Shown one piece after another: positions 9,101 through 17,514 of a stretch of 64,000 nucleotides of DNA; position 1 is the first letter of the stretch, and every line of letters begins with the position of its first letter. Below the pieces are notes generated by a model that had not been told where the DNA came from, did no database searches, and saw only the letters and a list, made by a program, of their open reading frames with translations. Position numbers and translations under genes: made by a program. The DNA is from Shewanella sp. OPT22 (GTDB taxonomy: Bacteria > Pseudomonadota > Gammaproteobacteria > Enterobacterales > Shewanellaceae): the NCBI RefSeq assembly GCF_004168585.1, contig NZ_PGVH01000056.1, positions 190,576 to 254,575 on the forward strand. Direction: 5' to 3'.

Positions 9101-9868
9101 TTGCTCAAGTTTGGCGTATTCGGGACGTAGCTGTTCAAAGCCTTTAATCAGTTGGCTTTCATTAATCCAAGCTTCTACATGATGCGGGTTGATACGAGAG
9201 CTCGGCGGATTCACACCATCTTCTTCTAAGATTGCTGCAATCATAGACTTAATGGTTTCCATCTTACCTTCTTTCGAATGCACCGCTTTGGCGAGCTTTT
9301 CAATATGACGTAATGAATGTTCAGCATCACACAGCGAGAACTGGCTGGCAAAACTGCGCATTTCACTGCGGTTGCTGCCAATATTAAGCAAGCTTCTATC
9401 ATGCTGAATCACAGCACGATATTCACGGGTATTGAGCAGCTTAGTTACACTGACACCATTGCGTTTAAAATTACGGCCTAATTCAGCCGTTGAATGACAA
9501 ACAATTGCATCACCGTTTCGAGTTTTTACATAATCTTCGAGCTCAAACCCTTTAGCCACAAAACGATAATTTACGCCTTTACCGTCACCGGCAGACGATA
9601 AAACCGCCTGATAAAGCAATTCATCACTTTTTTTGTATTCATAAATAATATAGCTGCCGTCATGAGGTAAATACCAGCGTTCAAAGCTGTCACGAGTTGA
9701 AGGCACAACTCGGCTCGGATACTCGCCATAAAATACAGGAACAAGGCGTTGAAGTGTGGTTTTACCTGAAGCGTTTGTACCGCAAATATTGGTATGACCG
9801 TCTAATTCAAGTTCCACAACGCCGGGAAGGTGCGTGTCAATTAACACAATGCGAATCAAGCTTGGCAT
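6197..9868 (-). CDS. jetC: JetC/MksB-like SMC ATPase
   Basis: A 1223-residue SMC-type ATPase and first gene of the operon. It has Walker A GTNASGKTT at residues 30-38 in an MukB-like N-terminal head and very long coiled coils (about 230-540 and 600-900). A hinge-like non-coil part lies near 545-600. The C-terminal head has a signature-like SSSHGMAYLI and Walker B IHWPIDELGTL (Asp1149, Glu1150). Length and head sequences fit MksB/JetC rather than MukB (about 1480). In Wadjet systems this motor extrudes DNA loops to recognise plasmids. Here the gene order is C-B-A-D, unlike the usual A-B-C-D. Confidence 0.8.
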   Translation of the reverse strand: MPSLIRIVLIDTHLPGVVELELDGHTNICGTNASGKTTLQRLVPVFYGEYPSRVVPSTRDSFERWYLPHDGSYIIYEYKKSDELLYQAVLSSAGDGKGVNYRFVAKGFELEDYVKTRNGDAIVCHSTAELGRNFKRNGVSVTKLLNTREYRAVIQHDRSLLNIGSNRSEMRSFASQFSLCDAEHSLRHIEKLAKAVHSKEGKMETIKSMIAAILEEDGVNPPSSRINPHHVEAWINESQLIKGFEQLRPEYAKLEQEFNQLLSVEHRLGSLSRGYKNDEELEIQRKELAENQAKEDSLQLKMLEEDWKQARDELNQELSAAKGDNSKYEQELDLIEDQHGNFLDADIEQAKIDLTLIPNWQTDLDNLRERHKLQTEKHHDIESAYNERRSKIIEKLNKDLDKLHSQQDVERELKEQQRDTARKDLDALNEKFCEQLNGLNTEFSDRQNGLKLTAAEYKIQLQNVTYTEDEKLALAVFDERIHLGREQEQSCSHKVDRLTNEERKLRAQREQANEALRSASKRVSERQNQLDEVEQILYPQSHTLLEFLRKEAQGWEQNFGKVIAPEMLHRTDLHPSIASEPNENLFGIHLDLKAVDVPEYAESEQALRIRLQKAEAALELAKEQQQAAEDELVKLNDELDVLSRELTMARTAYKNSRDDLQRLFEDKTAEQEKINQALKDRKSDTQQKLTKLENELKKQQQQHQIRLDEHNEQARDDKMERQAYWQEVIGAIDGQIQQIRSSIDERKTNAKTEQKECDVWYKNELQSRGVDEGKIIKLKGDIKALETQISDTEARRSDVLKYDDWYQREWLVRKPKLQTQLSEVKQAINELTQKLSAESNQVKAKRELLDKSRKYQEAIQVETSENLTRLRELIRKLAELKLPANDEDVQGGIQERVRQGSDALLERENLLSSVKQYVENFDSVIVSKSGSRFAEIWEKSREESSSVNDKGIRILDYRKLVPKLDNLLNVIVSQQFRAIQEQGRIFGIDLTAYYDVLADIDRRIASQSARITREVGEELFLDGVSESAVKIRSRISELEFWPELERFVKAFAQWKASGFDGLPDEDYILSMRRALEVIGRSALTGGIAKLLEIELTLREGNSALVIRTDRQLNESSSHGMAYLILCKFLLAFTRLLRGRAQATIHWPIDELGTLHHNNVKKIFDACENNQICVLGAFPNPESEVLELFKNRYIINKQTKKLQVVKPKVNAIAEKLKSRLKESA

Positions 9869-10040
9869 GCTTATCCTTTTGCAAATGTAATGCTAGCGCT
9901 CAAAGAAACAACAAAAAAGGCGCTAATTAGGGAATAATCTGAATATAAGAAGAATAACTGAAATGGTAAAAGAGGTGCAATTATTTAGAGCTCTTTTGAG
10001 ATTAAACTGAAGAAACACCATTATGTAGAAAATGTATGTT
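9869..10040 (-). promoter_or_regulatory. Upstream region of the Wadjet-like operon
   Basis: This 172-bp AT-rich gap separates the stop of the USP-like gene from the jetC start on the same strand. It is the only obvious place for an operon promoter. AT-rich -10-like words are present, but no convincing pair of boxes or terminator could be picked out. Confidence 0.35.
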
Positions 10041-13000
10041 TTATACGTTCTCCATATGTAACGGTAGTTGTGATTGCCAATTAAATATTTTCCCATTACT
10101 ATTTGGCATGACCTTAGCGGAAACTAACGCAGGCGTATATTGCGCATTCTTTTGTGGGTTAAGCATAATGACATCTGTTACATTTCGGCAGTCTTTAAAC
10201 TCGTCTTTAATCACCTTAAGCTGAGGTAATGTTAAGTCCCTTGTATCGTCTTGATAAGTGAAATCCCTGTTAGCCTGTCTCGTCGCATAAAAATAATGAC
10301 CGCCATTGTCACCTCTCTGCAATACCATTCCTTGAATGTCCAGATTCATAGTTCCATAGTAATATACTGTTTTCCCTTCACCTGTTCTCTGTGGATATAC
10401 AATAGGAACTTCAAATGGTCTTCCGGTTTTTAAATGATTCACTACTGCATGCTCAATATGCCTTCTTTGCGTTCGTGTAAAAAACGAAAAATTAAATGTT
10501 ACACATTCAAACTTATGTATATCTTCTACCAGAATAGCGGTTTTGCGTACTGTTTCTAAATTAACATTTTCTCCTTCAAGGCTCGCTAGCCCTAATTCAG
10601 CAGGAGTCCATAACTTCTCAGTTGCAGCTTTATTCCCTTCACTCTCAGTAAAGCGGATTAATTCAGAGAGCTGCGTATCTTCTGTGCTAGCCTTATCATC
10701 AAAATGATCTGTGCCACACGTTTTTCCAAAATAATACTCCTCCTTAGCTCCTCGGGCTTTGACAACTCTTGAAACTTCTCTTCCATTATATGTGGATGTT
10801 TCAACAATGATATCTTGGAATCCTGAATTTGGATTTTCATCAAATCCTAAAATGGCGTATAAACCTGAAAGAATATTCGGAATATCATCTTGTCTCATTG
10901 AACCAATATCAAATACTTTTGCACTTTGAACCAGCTTTGTCGTTTTATCTGCTTTTAATTCAACTAACCAACGAACTGCTTCAAAAAAGTTATAGGCCTC
11001 AATACTTAAAAATTGCGGTGGTAGAAGCCCTTCCTTGATTTTTATATGTTTTTGTTGAAGTGCTCTGAATGCCTCAACGGCTATATATCTAGCTTCTTCT
11101 ATATCATTTTTCCAATGACCATTGTTACCACCTTCACAATAAATTTTTTCGCATTGTTCATATACAACACGAGGTGGCACCGTTCTAATTAAAAACTGCA
11201 TTGTTGTATTGAAATTACAATTGCCTTGCCAAGACGAAAATGCAAACTGTAAAGGTGGAAGTTGTGACTGTGAAAAGGGTAATTGGTTTTGGTTAATGCT
11301 TCTAAGCAAATTTCTAAGCTTCCAAACCTTGTCAACCTCTGATTTATCATTAGGCTCAAGCCTTTCGTATTGCTCCGTATTAATTGCGTAGAGTCCTTCT
11401 AAGGCTTGATCAACATTGTATCCAGATTGTTCGTATGTTTTAACTAGCTCTTCAAACTGAGAGAGAATTATCCAATTCTCTCTTGTCACAAACTCTGATC
11501 CGATAATACTTTGAAGCTGTTTGATGCCAAAACAATAATTACCAAAGTCGATTCTTAGTTGAGGTAATTTACTCATTAAGTTATCAACTCTAATAAAAAA
11601 TAAAATTGACTCACAGAATTGAGCAATATTTTCTGGAGTCAGCAGGCTAGCATCAACCTGATAAATCCATTTAGAAATGGGCTTTCCTAACCTAGCTTCA
11701 ATATCTTTGAGTAAGTCTCCACCACGGTAATGTCTCAAATAGTGACATACATATTCAAGCGGATCTGTTGGTAGCATCTGCCATTTTTGTTGTGCTCGGT
11801 GCTGAAGTATTCTGATGATAGCCGTTTGGTTCACGTGAGCACTACTTAAACTCACTTCCCCGAAGTTGTTCATTTCTTGGCAAGCTGAACCTACAAGTTC
11901 ATTGTTCAAACTGTTATAATCAGCAGGCATCACCAAATTATTATTGAGCATCGAGAAACAGTCCGATACTTCGAGATCAACGATACCTTTAAGTTTACTT
12001 TTTTCTGATATCACTGCCGCACACGATTTTAAAATGACAAATGCGTAAATTCTTTCACAAAATGTAAGTGGTAGCTCTTCCACAAAACGTTTTGCATCGA
12101 CATGTTTTATTAACTCAGTGAATTTAATAGGCTCCATCAATTCATGTAAGTTGACTTTCTGACCTGTCGGATCAACAAAATTAGCCAACTCTTGATAAAT
12201 TTTTTGATATTGGCTTGTATTACAAATAAACTTTGCTTGTTCATCCGTCATACGGATATTTTTTTTCATTTCTTCAGAGAAATATACACGGCTATTTTCA
12301 TATTGTTTTACTACTTCATCGACGATACCATTAATTATGTAACTTTTATATTGAGCATCAGCATTATGATATCGCCAAAGTATTGGCCTTTTTTTATATT
12401 TTCCATCTTCAACGTCTTCAAGCCACTGTTCTTTTCCTTTTATTCTGGAATCCTTCCTTACCTTATCTTGAATTTCACGCTTTATAAATCCTAGATCCTC
12501 ACCATGCTCTTCAACAATGGCTTTAGCCTGTGCTTTTATCTCAGTAATTCTCTGTTTACTTTCTTGCGTATAGTTTCCTTCATCGTTTCTCGCTAAGGTA
12601 AGGATTTCTCCAGCTAGCTTTTCAGTCCAAAAACCATTCTCGTTGAGGGTAACTGTGTCCCTTAAGCACATAAAATCGTCTTCAATTACTTCGTGAGCTT
12701 TTACTATACGTTCAGGAACATTATTGACATCAAAGACACCGAAATCTGATTCAAAATCAGGCGCAGACTTTAGTTCAGTTTTCCCATGGAGCTGTGTTTC
12801 ATCTCTTTCATCATAAGGATTTTGATATAGAGAAACTGGCGCATGAGTCACGGCAGAAGCAGTGGACGACTGATGAGTAAGTTGTTGAGTAGCGAGATTG
12901 GGAACTGGAATTGAATTTCTAGCTAACTCTTGAGCAGCTTCTATAAGCATGGATGAGTAGAAACTTTCTACCTGATCCTGACTCTCGGCTTGACTACAAA

Positions 13001-13919
13001 GTTCAGCTCTAAACTCTTCATCCATACTTTTTAACGCTTGATTAATAATCGAATCAGGATAGGTTAAAAGCTTTGGTATTTTTGCTTTGAGCTTAGCGAG
13101 CATTTCAGACAATGTTGGTTGATGAACTTCAACCACTACTTCTTCAACTCTTGGGAATAAAACTAAAAAATATCCCGGGATCAATTGTTTCTCTTGGGTA
13201 CTCAACTCATCATGCCTATAAACCCAAGTATTAAGTTCTTGAAATTGACTCATACAATGAAAAAACTGTTCATCGGTGTAAACACCAAGCTCAGGAATTT
13301 GATCAATAATATTCTGTATTTTAGGATCTCTTTTACTACAGGCCGCCGCTTTGCCAGCCATACTTTCGGAATTAGATGCTAATAGTTCATTTGAAGCTCC
13401 AGCCCGTAAACCTCGGGATTGAGAATCGGCACTTTGGGCATTTTGACTACCTACAGTATCCATAAGTGCTTTTATTCTCTCAGCTGTTTGGCTTAACTGT
13501 GGAACCCTCGAATCAGTAGAGCGCTCGCTATACCCATCATCAGGAATTTGTTTACATTCTTCTGGCATCGAAGCAAAAATGTCATTAGCTACCTGGACAT
13601 TAGCCGCCTTTAAAACTCCTGCTTTTTGCCCCTCATCAAGAAGATTTGACTGAGCAATAAAAGTTCTTGCTAACCATCGGCTTGTCCGGTGCTTTCCTTC
13701 TTCTTTAAAATCAACTTTTACTTTTTCTTTCCAACCTGAGCCAAACCAGTTTTTTCTTTGCACAAAGAATTGATTTGATGTTGGATTAAAAGATACTCGA
13801 TAGGTATGTTTTTTAAAGCCATAGCCTTTAACTTTAAATGTTAGTGTCTGATAACCATCATCTAAATTCTCGGGAAGTTTAAGTTGAGTAAGAGTACTGG
13901 CTCCAACTGGGTTTGGCAT
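10041..13919 (-). CDS. Large protein with C-terminal USP-like (C19) cysteine protease domain
   Basis: A 1292-residue protein without signal peptide or membrane spans. Residues about 885-1245 carry both signatures of eukaryotic ubiquitin-specific proteases. The Cys box is GNCNFNTTMQFL with Cys901 (compare GNTCYMNSxLQxL). The His box is GGHYFYATRQ...FTYQDD with His1208 and Asp1224/1225 (compare GHYxAYxR...WxxxDD). The 307-residue Cys-to-His spacing suits a USP core. Residues 1-110 form a separate beta-rich basic domain, residues 110-390 are low complexity and linker-like, and residues 400-880 are helical. Family knowledge suggests removal of ubiquitin-like modifiers in a eukaryotic host; that is inference. 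No secretion gene is nearby. A G10 tract directly precedes the ATG. Confidence 0.65.
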   Translation of the reverse strand: MPNPVGASTLTQLKLPENLDDGYQTLTFKVKGYGFKKHTYRVSFNPTSNQFFVQRKNWFGSGWKEKVKVDFKEEGKHRTSRWLARTFIAQSNLLDEGQKAGVLKAANVQVANDIFASMPEECKQIPDDGYSERSTDSRVPQLSQTAERIKALMDTVGSQNAQSADSQSRGLRAGASNELLASNSESMAGKAAACSKRDPKIQNIIDQIPELGVYTDEQFFHCMSQFQELNTWVYRHDELSTQEKQLIPGYFLVLFPRVEEVVVEVHQPTLSEMLAKLKAKIPKLLTYPDSIINQALKSMDEEFRAELCSQAESQDQVESFYSSMLIEAAQELARNSIPVPNLATQQLTHQSSTASAVTHAPVSLYQNPYDERDETQLHGKTELKSAPDFESDFGVFDVNNVPERIVKAHEVIEDDFMCLRDTVTLNENGFWTEKLAGEILTLARNDEGNYTQESKQRITEIKAQAKAIVEEHGEDLGFIKREIQDKVRKDSRIKGKEQWLEDVEDGKYKKRPILWRYHNADAQYKSYIINGIVDEVVKQYENSRVYFSEEMKKNIRMTDEQAKFICNTSQYQKIYQELANFVDPTGQKVNLHELMEPIKFTELIKHVDAKRFVEELPLTFCERIYAFVILKSCAAVISEKSKLKGIVDLEVSDCFSMLNNNLVMPADYNSLNNELVGSACQEMNNFGEVSLSSAHVNQTAIIRILQHRAQQKWQMLPTDPLEYVCHYLRHYRGGDLLKDIEARLGKPISKWIYQVDASLLTPENIAQFCESILFFIRVDNLMSKLPQLRIDFGNYCFGIKQLQSIIGSEFVTRENWIILSQFEELVKTYEQSGYNVDQALEGLYAINTEQYERLEPNDKSEVDKVWKLRNLLRSINQNQLPFSQSQLPPLQFAFSSWQGNCNFNTTMQFLIRTVPPRVVYEQCEKIYCEGGNNGHWKNDIEEARYIAVEAFRALQQKHIKIKEGLLPPQFLSIEAYNFFEAVRWLVELKADKTTKLVQSAKVFDIGSMRQDDIPNILSGLYAILGFDENPNSGFQDIIVETSTYNGREVSRVVKARGAKEEYYFGKTCGTDHFDDKASTEDTQLSELIRFTESEGNKAATEKLWTPAELGLASLEGENVNLETVRKTAILVEDIHKFECVTFNFSFFTRTQRRHIEHAVVNHLKTGRPFEVPIVYPQRTGEGKTVYYYGTMNLDIQGMVLQRGDNGGHYFYATRQANRDFTYQDDTRDLTLPQLKVIKDEFKDCRNVTDVIMLNPQKNAQYTPALVSAKVMPNSNGKIFNWQSQLPLHMENV

Positions 13920-13929
13920 CCCCCCCCCC
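13920..13929 (-). repeat. Poly-G tract abutting the start codon
   Basis: Ten consecutive C on the plus strand (G on the coding strand) end directly at the ATG of the USP-like gene and form its ribosome-binding region. Runs of this length slip during replication. A change would alter the spacing and strength of the Shine-Dalgarno sequence, switching expression without altering the protein. Confidence 0.8.
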
Positions 13930-13957
13930 TAATTTAAACGATAAATACTTAACTGAA

Positions 13958-13963
13958 ATTATA
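13958..13963 (-). promoter_or_regulatory. Candidate -10 box of the USP-like gene
   Basis: TATAAT on the coding strand, 28 bp before the poly-G tract. A TTGATA lies 14 bp further upstream, too close for an ideal -35 box. The transcript would start just ahead of the tract, giving a short leader. Confidence 0.45.
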
Positions 13964-14668
13964 CTTACAGAGCTTCTTATCAACAGTTAAACCTTATTCA
14001 TTTAGGGTTAAGTGAGTTATTACATAAAACCAAAAAGCCCATACTTTTTCTCAAGTGTATTAATTTCAGGCAACATGACTTGATCCAACAAGAGTAGCCA
14101 CCTAACATGAGCCAAATCGTTTTCAAAAGTATGGAAGGAATGTCTCAATATAATGTCGTTTTAGTTTGTGGTGGTAGTGCAGCGTCTTGAACGACTCCCA
14201 GTACTATTGTTTCGTTAATCTTTCGTAGATAAATCAAAACAGCCTGTCATTACTTCATAGGCTCAACATCAATTTTACAATCTTTAACGTTAATAAAAGG
14301 CTTTAGCATTATTCAATGCCATTAAGTTTAAATTAAAATAAATATAGAGAATTAAACTACATAGGTTAATTCGATTTAATTTGTTGCTTAGCCAAATTTA
14401 ACACTCACAACTAACACCACCCCCATAGGCTGACATTACAAATCAACAACAGCATAGTTCGATCCTAAATGAGAGTTATGAAACACAACTACTTGTTTCT
14501 TTAATTTCCTCTATCTGGTGAAATGTCTGATTTTTATAATGAAAATTCCAGTAGAAAGGAAAGCTAAATTTAGGGGGAGTTAGGGGGAGTTGTCTAAACT
14601 GATTTACATAAGATAAGACCGATACACAATTAAGTGATGAACTATGTACCGGTTAGATTCGCTAAATA
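13964..14668. other. Intergenic region, no recognised gene
   Basis: AT-rich and without a convincing gene. On the minus strand, 14020-14160 is open for about 46 codons with protein-like composition (HVRWLLLLDQVMLPEINTLEKK) but is preceded by an in-frame stop and has no start, so it may be a decayed gene. A tandem pair of TTAGGGGGAG lies at about 14571-14590. Nothing else was identified. Confidence 0.5.
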
Positions 14669-15382
14669 TTACGAAGCCTGCTTGTATTGTGATTGTCGTT
14701 GTTCATATAAATCACACATACTCTGAACACCTTCTGCTTCATATTGTCGAAGACCACTCATAACTAGAGATTTTTTACCTGTACCAACCATATGGCCGTG
14801 ACTCATCAATTCAAAGTTCAACGTGACATCACCACGTTTCCCTTGAATTTCAAGTTCAGTCTTAACCAGCTTGAGCTCAATATCATCAAAGTCGAAACTT
14901 GATAATTCAAAAGCCATGCTCTCATAAATAACCAACGGGCGTGCAGGATTAATCATCATTTGGTGCTCTTTCATCATTGGAACAAGCACATGCATGAAGT
15001 TTAAGCCAGAGAAAGCAACATAACTGCGAATAAAAGCTTCAATTTGCTTCTGATTATCGTCAATAGCGCCATCACGCTTAACTGTCAGATACGTTTTTTC
15101 TTTAGTGTCAGTAATTGCGAATTCAGAGCCTACACCTTGATTAAACTGAAGCTCTACGCCGTCACCAACCATACCTGCAAAGTTAAATTCCATCGACTGG
15201 CTCAAACCGTACTGGTTTAATACCAAAGCAAACAATAAATCACCTGGAACACAAAAGCGCTTAGCATCAACGTCATGAATAGGATTGAGATCACCCGCAA
15301 TATTTTTGGCAAAATCGCTGGCTTGCTGGCTTGAAACTTTGATTGTTGACCCTTGCTTTTCAAAGAAAGGTGCTAAAAACAT
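14669..15382 (-). CDS. DUF3581 family protein
   Basis: About 237 residues from the ATG at 15382 (MFLAPFFEKQG), the start used by relatives; an upstream in-frame ATG would add 19 unlikely residues. Recognised as DUF3581 of Shewanella and Vibrio. The motif GDLNPIHDVDAKRFCVPGDLLFAL resembles the MaoC/hotdog signature DxNPxHxD, suggesting a hotdog-fold acyl-thioester-binding protein; this role is inference. The gene is divergent from the porin, whose regulatory sites lie in the shared 300-bp gap. Confidence 0.8.
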   Translation of the reverse strand: MFLAPFFEKQGSTIKVSSQQASDFAKNIAGDLNPIHDVDAKRFCVPGDLLFALVLNQYGLSQSMEFNFAGMVGDGVELQFNQGVGSEFAITDTKEKTYLTVKRDGAIDDNQKQIEAFIRSYVAFSGLNFMHVLVPMMKEHQMMINPARPLVIYESMAFELSSFDFDDIELKLVKTELEIQGKRGDVTLNFELMSHGHMVGTGKKSLVMSGLRQYEAEGVQSMCDLYEQRQSQYKQAS

Positions 15383-15566
15383 AAGCGCTTTACTCTCTAA
15401 TAGATATTTTGAAAACGAAAGCGAGCAATTGTACAGCAAAAGTTCAAATTAACTCACCCGATGACTTGTTATGACTTTCACTAAACATAACAAAAAATAA
15501 TTCAGCCTTAATAACAGTGCATTACGTGAAAAAAGTTTCTCGTAAATTGAAAAACACATCTAACAT

Positions 15567-15580
15567 TTGATATAGATCAA
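15567..15580 (+). promoter_or_regulatory. FNR/EtrA box of the porin gene
   Basis: TTGATATAGATCAA is a perfect match to the FNR consensus TTGAT-N4-ATCAA. Its centre (15573.5) is about 62 bp upstream of the start predicted from the promoter TTTGCA (15601-15606), 17-bp spacer, TAAAAT (15624-15629). That is the class I activator position, implying induction at low oxygen. Confidence 0.75.
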
Positions 15581-15585
15581 AAAAA

Positions 15586-15608
15586 TAATAATGAGAATGG
15601 TTTGCATT
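15586..15608 (+). promoter_or_regulatory. Fur box overlapping the porin -35
   Basis: The sequence AATAATGAGAATGGTTTGCA and the following TT matches the 19-bp Fur consensus (GATAATGATAATCATTATC) at most positions of the left half, and weakly in the right half. It covers the -35 hexamer at 15601-15606, so iron-loaded Fur would be expected to repress the gene. Confidence 0.6.
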
Positions 15609-15685
15609 TTCTTAATCAGTTGGTAAAATTCGCCGCAATTTACAAATGGAACATTCGTTTAACAACCGATAACACGGGACGCAAA

Positions 15686-16849
15686 ATGAAAAAAACACTA
15701 CTTGCAACTGCATTGCTAGGTTTATTCGCAAGCCAGACAGCCGTTGCTGCAGATGATACAGCTGAACTTCGTAACATTATCAAACAGCAGCAAAAAGTAC
15801 TTGCTGATCTAGAAAAACGTTTAGAAGCAACTGAAAAGCGTGTAGAAAAAACGGCTGACGCTGTTGAAGAAACTGCAAGTAGCAAAAATACAACGACTCT
15901 TGGTGGTTATGGTGAACTTCACTATAACTCAGTTGAAGATGGTGATGATAAAGTTGATTTTCACCGTTTCGTGTTATTTGTAGGCCATGAGTTTAACGAT
16001 ACTACTCGTTTCTTCTCTGAAGTTGAAATTGAGCACTCACTTTCTGGCGATGGAAAACCAGGTGAAGTTGAACTTGAGCAAGCATATATTGAGCATGACT
16101 TTAGCGATACGTATACAGGTAAAGCAGGTTTATTCCTAACTCCAGTTGGTATCATCAACGAAACTCATGAACCAGAAACATTTTATGGTGTTGAGCGTAA
16201 TCCAATTGAAAAGAACATCATTCCAGCAACATGGTGGGAAGCAGGTCTTAACCTGAACATCAAAGCCGCTCCAGGCCTTGCGTTTGATACTGCTGTGACT
16301 TCAGGCTTGCAAGTAGCAACTGAAGGCGGAAAAGCATTCAATATCCGTAGTGGTCGTCAAAAAGTCGCAAAAGCTACAGCTAATGACTTAGCTTATACAG
16401 GCCGAGTTAAATATACGGCGATTAACGGTCTTGAACTTGCCGCTACAGTGCAATATCAAACAGATATTACTCAAGGTAAAGGCCTGGATGCTGCTGATGC
16501 AACTTTAGTAAGTGCACATGCTATCTACTCTATCCAAAATTTTACTGTGAAAGCACTTTATGCTCAGTGGAATATCGGCGGATTCGAAGCTAAAGCGTTA
16601 GGTCGTGATGAGCAATTTGGTTATTACATTGAACCTTCATACAAAATCAATGAAGAGTTTGGCGTATTCGGTCGTTACAACGTATACAACAATGCCGCTG
16701 GTGACAGCAGCAACGAAGATGCAAAACAATACAATGTCGGTGTTAACTACTGGTTAAACGAGCATGTTGTATTTAAAGCTGACTACGAAAAACAAAGTGG
16801 AAGCAAAGATGCGAAGATCTTCAACCTAGGCGTTGGTTATTCTTTCTAA
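15686..16849 (+). CDS. Outer-membrane porin, OprP/OprO-like
   Basis: About 387 residues from the ATG at 15686. A signal peptide (MKKTLLATALLGLFASQTAVA) is followed by a short heptad coiled coil (about 28-62), then a beta-barrel ending in the C-terminal aromatic GVGYSF needed for outer-membrane insertion. The fold fits the phosphate-selective porin family (KVDFHRFVLFVGHEF, EIEHSL, GLFLTPVG). The substrate cannot be read from sequence. FNR and Fur sites upstream and a flavin/PepSY pair downstream point to an iron- or respiration-linked role, not phosphate. Confidence 0.8.
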   Translation: MKKTLLATALLGLFASQTAVAADDTAELRNIIKQQQKVLADLEKRLEATEKRVEKTADAVEETASSKNTTTLGGYGELHYNSVEDGDDKVDFHRFVLFVGHEFNDTTRFFSEVEIEHSLSGDGKPGEVELEQAYIEHDFSDTYTGKAGLFLTPVGIINETHEPETFYGVERNPIEKNIIPATWWEAGLNLNIKAAPGLAFDTAVTSGLQVATEGGKAFNIRSGRQKVAKATANDLAYTGRVKYTAINGLELAATVQYQTDITQGKGLDAADATLVSAHAIYSIQNFTVKALYAQWNIGGFEAKALGRDEQFGYYIEPSYKINEEFGVFGRYNVYNNAAGDSSNEDAKQYNVGVNYWLNEHVVFKADYEKQSGSKDAKIFNLGVGYSF

Positions 16850-16864
16850 TTTTATTTAGTTAGT

Positions 16865-16899
16865 ATTAAAGACATCGAATCATGTTCGATGTCTTTAAT
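16865..16899 (+). terminator. Stem-loop after the porin gene
   Basis: A perfect 15-bp inverted repeat (ATTAAAGACATCGAA, loop TCATG, TTCGATGTCTTTAAT) lies between the porin stop and the FMN-binding gene start 14 bp later. No long U run follows, so it may be a partial terminator or an RNA-end stabiliser that lets some transcripts continue. Confidence 0.65.
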
Positions 16900-16913
16900 G
16901 ATATGAGGCTGAC

Positions 16914-17417
16914 ATGAAAAAACTCGTTTTCTTTCTTTTTTTACTTTCAATAACCACTATTGCAATAAGTAAAGAGTATCAGTCTCCTAAAAACTTCATC
17001 CAAAAAGCCCTCCAAACTCAATCAGCTGAACGCCATGTTTACTGGTTAGACGACGAAGCAAAATCGGTTATCGAGTCCATTTTAGGTCATAAGTTTAATA
17101 AACTTCGATTACGATATTGGCAAAAAAATAATGAAACGGTATGGATCTTAAATGAGATAGGCAAAGAAGCCCCAATCACCGTAGGCATCCATATCAAAGA
17201 TAATCAAATTGTCAGAACCAAAGTGCTTGTCTATCGTGAAAGTCGTGGTGATGAAGTTCGGCATAATTTTTTTACTAAGCAATTTATTGATGCAAAACTT
17301 ACTGATGACAATAAGTTAGATCGTCATATCGATGGCATTACAGGTGCAACACTTTCCGTTAGAGCACTCACTAAACTATCCAGAATTGCACTTTGGTTAC
17401 ATCAAAAAGTGACTTAA
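16914..17417 (+). CDS. FMN-binding domain protein, exported
   Basis: 167 residues with a Sec signal peptide (residues 1-20). The FMN-binding domain contains DGITGATLSVRAL (about 141-153), the D/S-G-A-T-S/T flavinylation motif in which the Thr receives FMN from ApbE. Such periplasmic flavoproteins pass electrons to terminal acceptors or to ferric iron. It follows the FNR/Fur-controlled porin and precedes a PepSY protein, a common combination in iron-regulated respiratory or reductase modules. Confidence 0.8.
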   Translation: MKKLVFFLFLLSITTIAISKEYQSPKNFIQKALQTQSAERHVYWLDDEAKSVIESILGHKFNKLRLRYWQKNNETVWILNEIGKEAPITVGIHIKDNQIVRTKVLVYRESRGDEVRHNFFTKQFIDAKLTDDNKLDRHIDGITGATLSVRALTKLSRIALWLHQKVT

Positions 17418-17514
17418 TGATTCTAAAACTGCTGATGACTTTTCATTAACAGAATTCTTATATTCAGGTATATTAAGCCACTCTGACAGCCAAGAATTTA
17501 CAATACGCCAATTT

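Noticed and set aside
6646-9930. Several plus-strand open frames opposite jetC
   Set aside because: Shadows of the long minus-strand coding sequence, without ribosome-binding sites or recognisable products.
14020-14160. 46-codon open frame on the minus strand
   Set aside because: Preceded by an in-frame stop and lacking a start codon; kept only as possible decayed coding sequence.
14571-14590. Tandem TTAGGGGGAG pair
   Set aside because: Only two copies and no associated gene or symmetry; likely chance.
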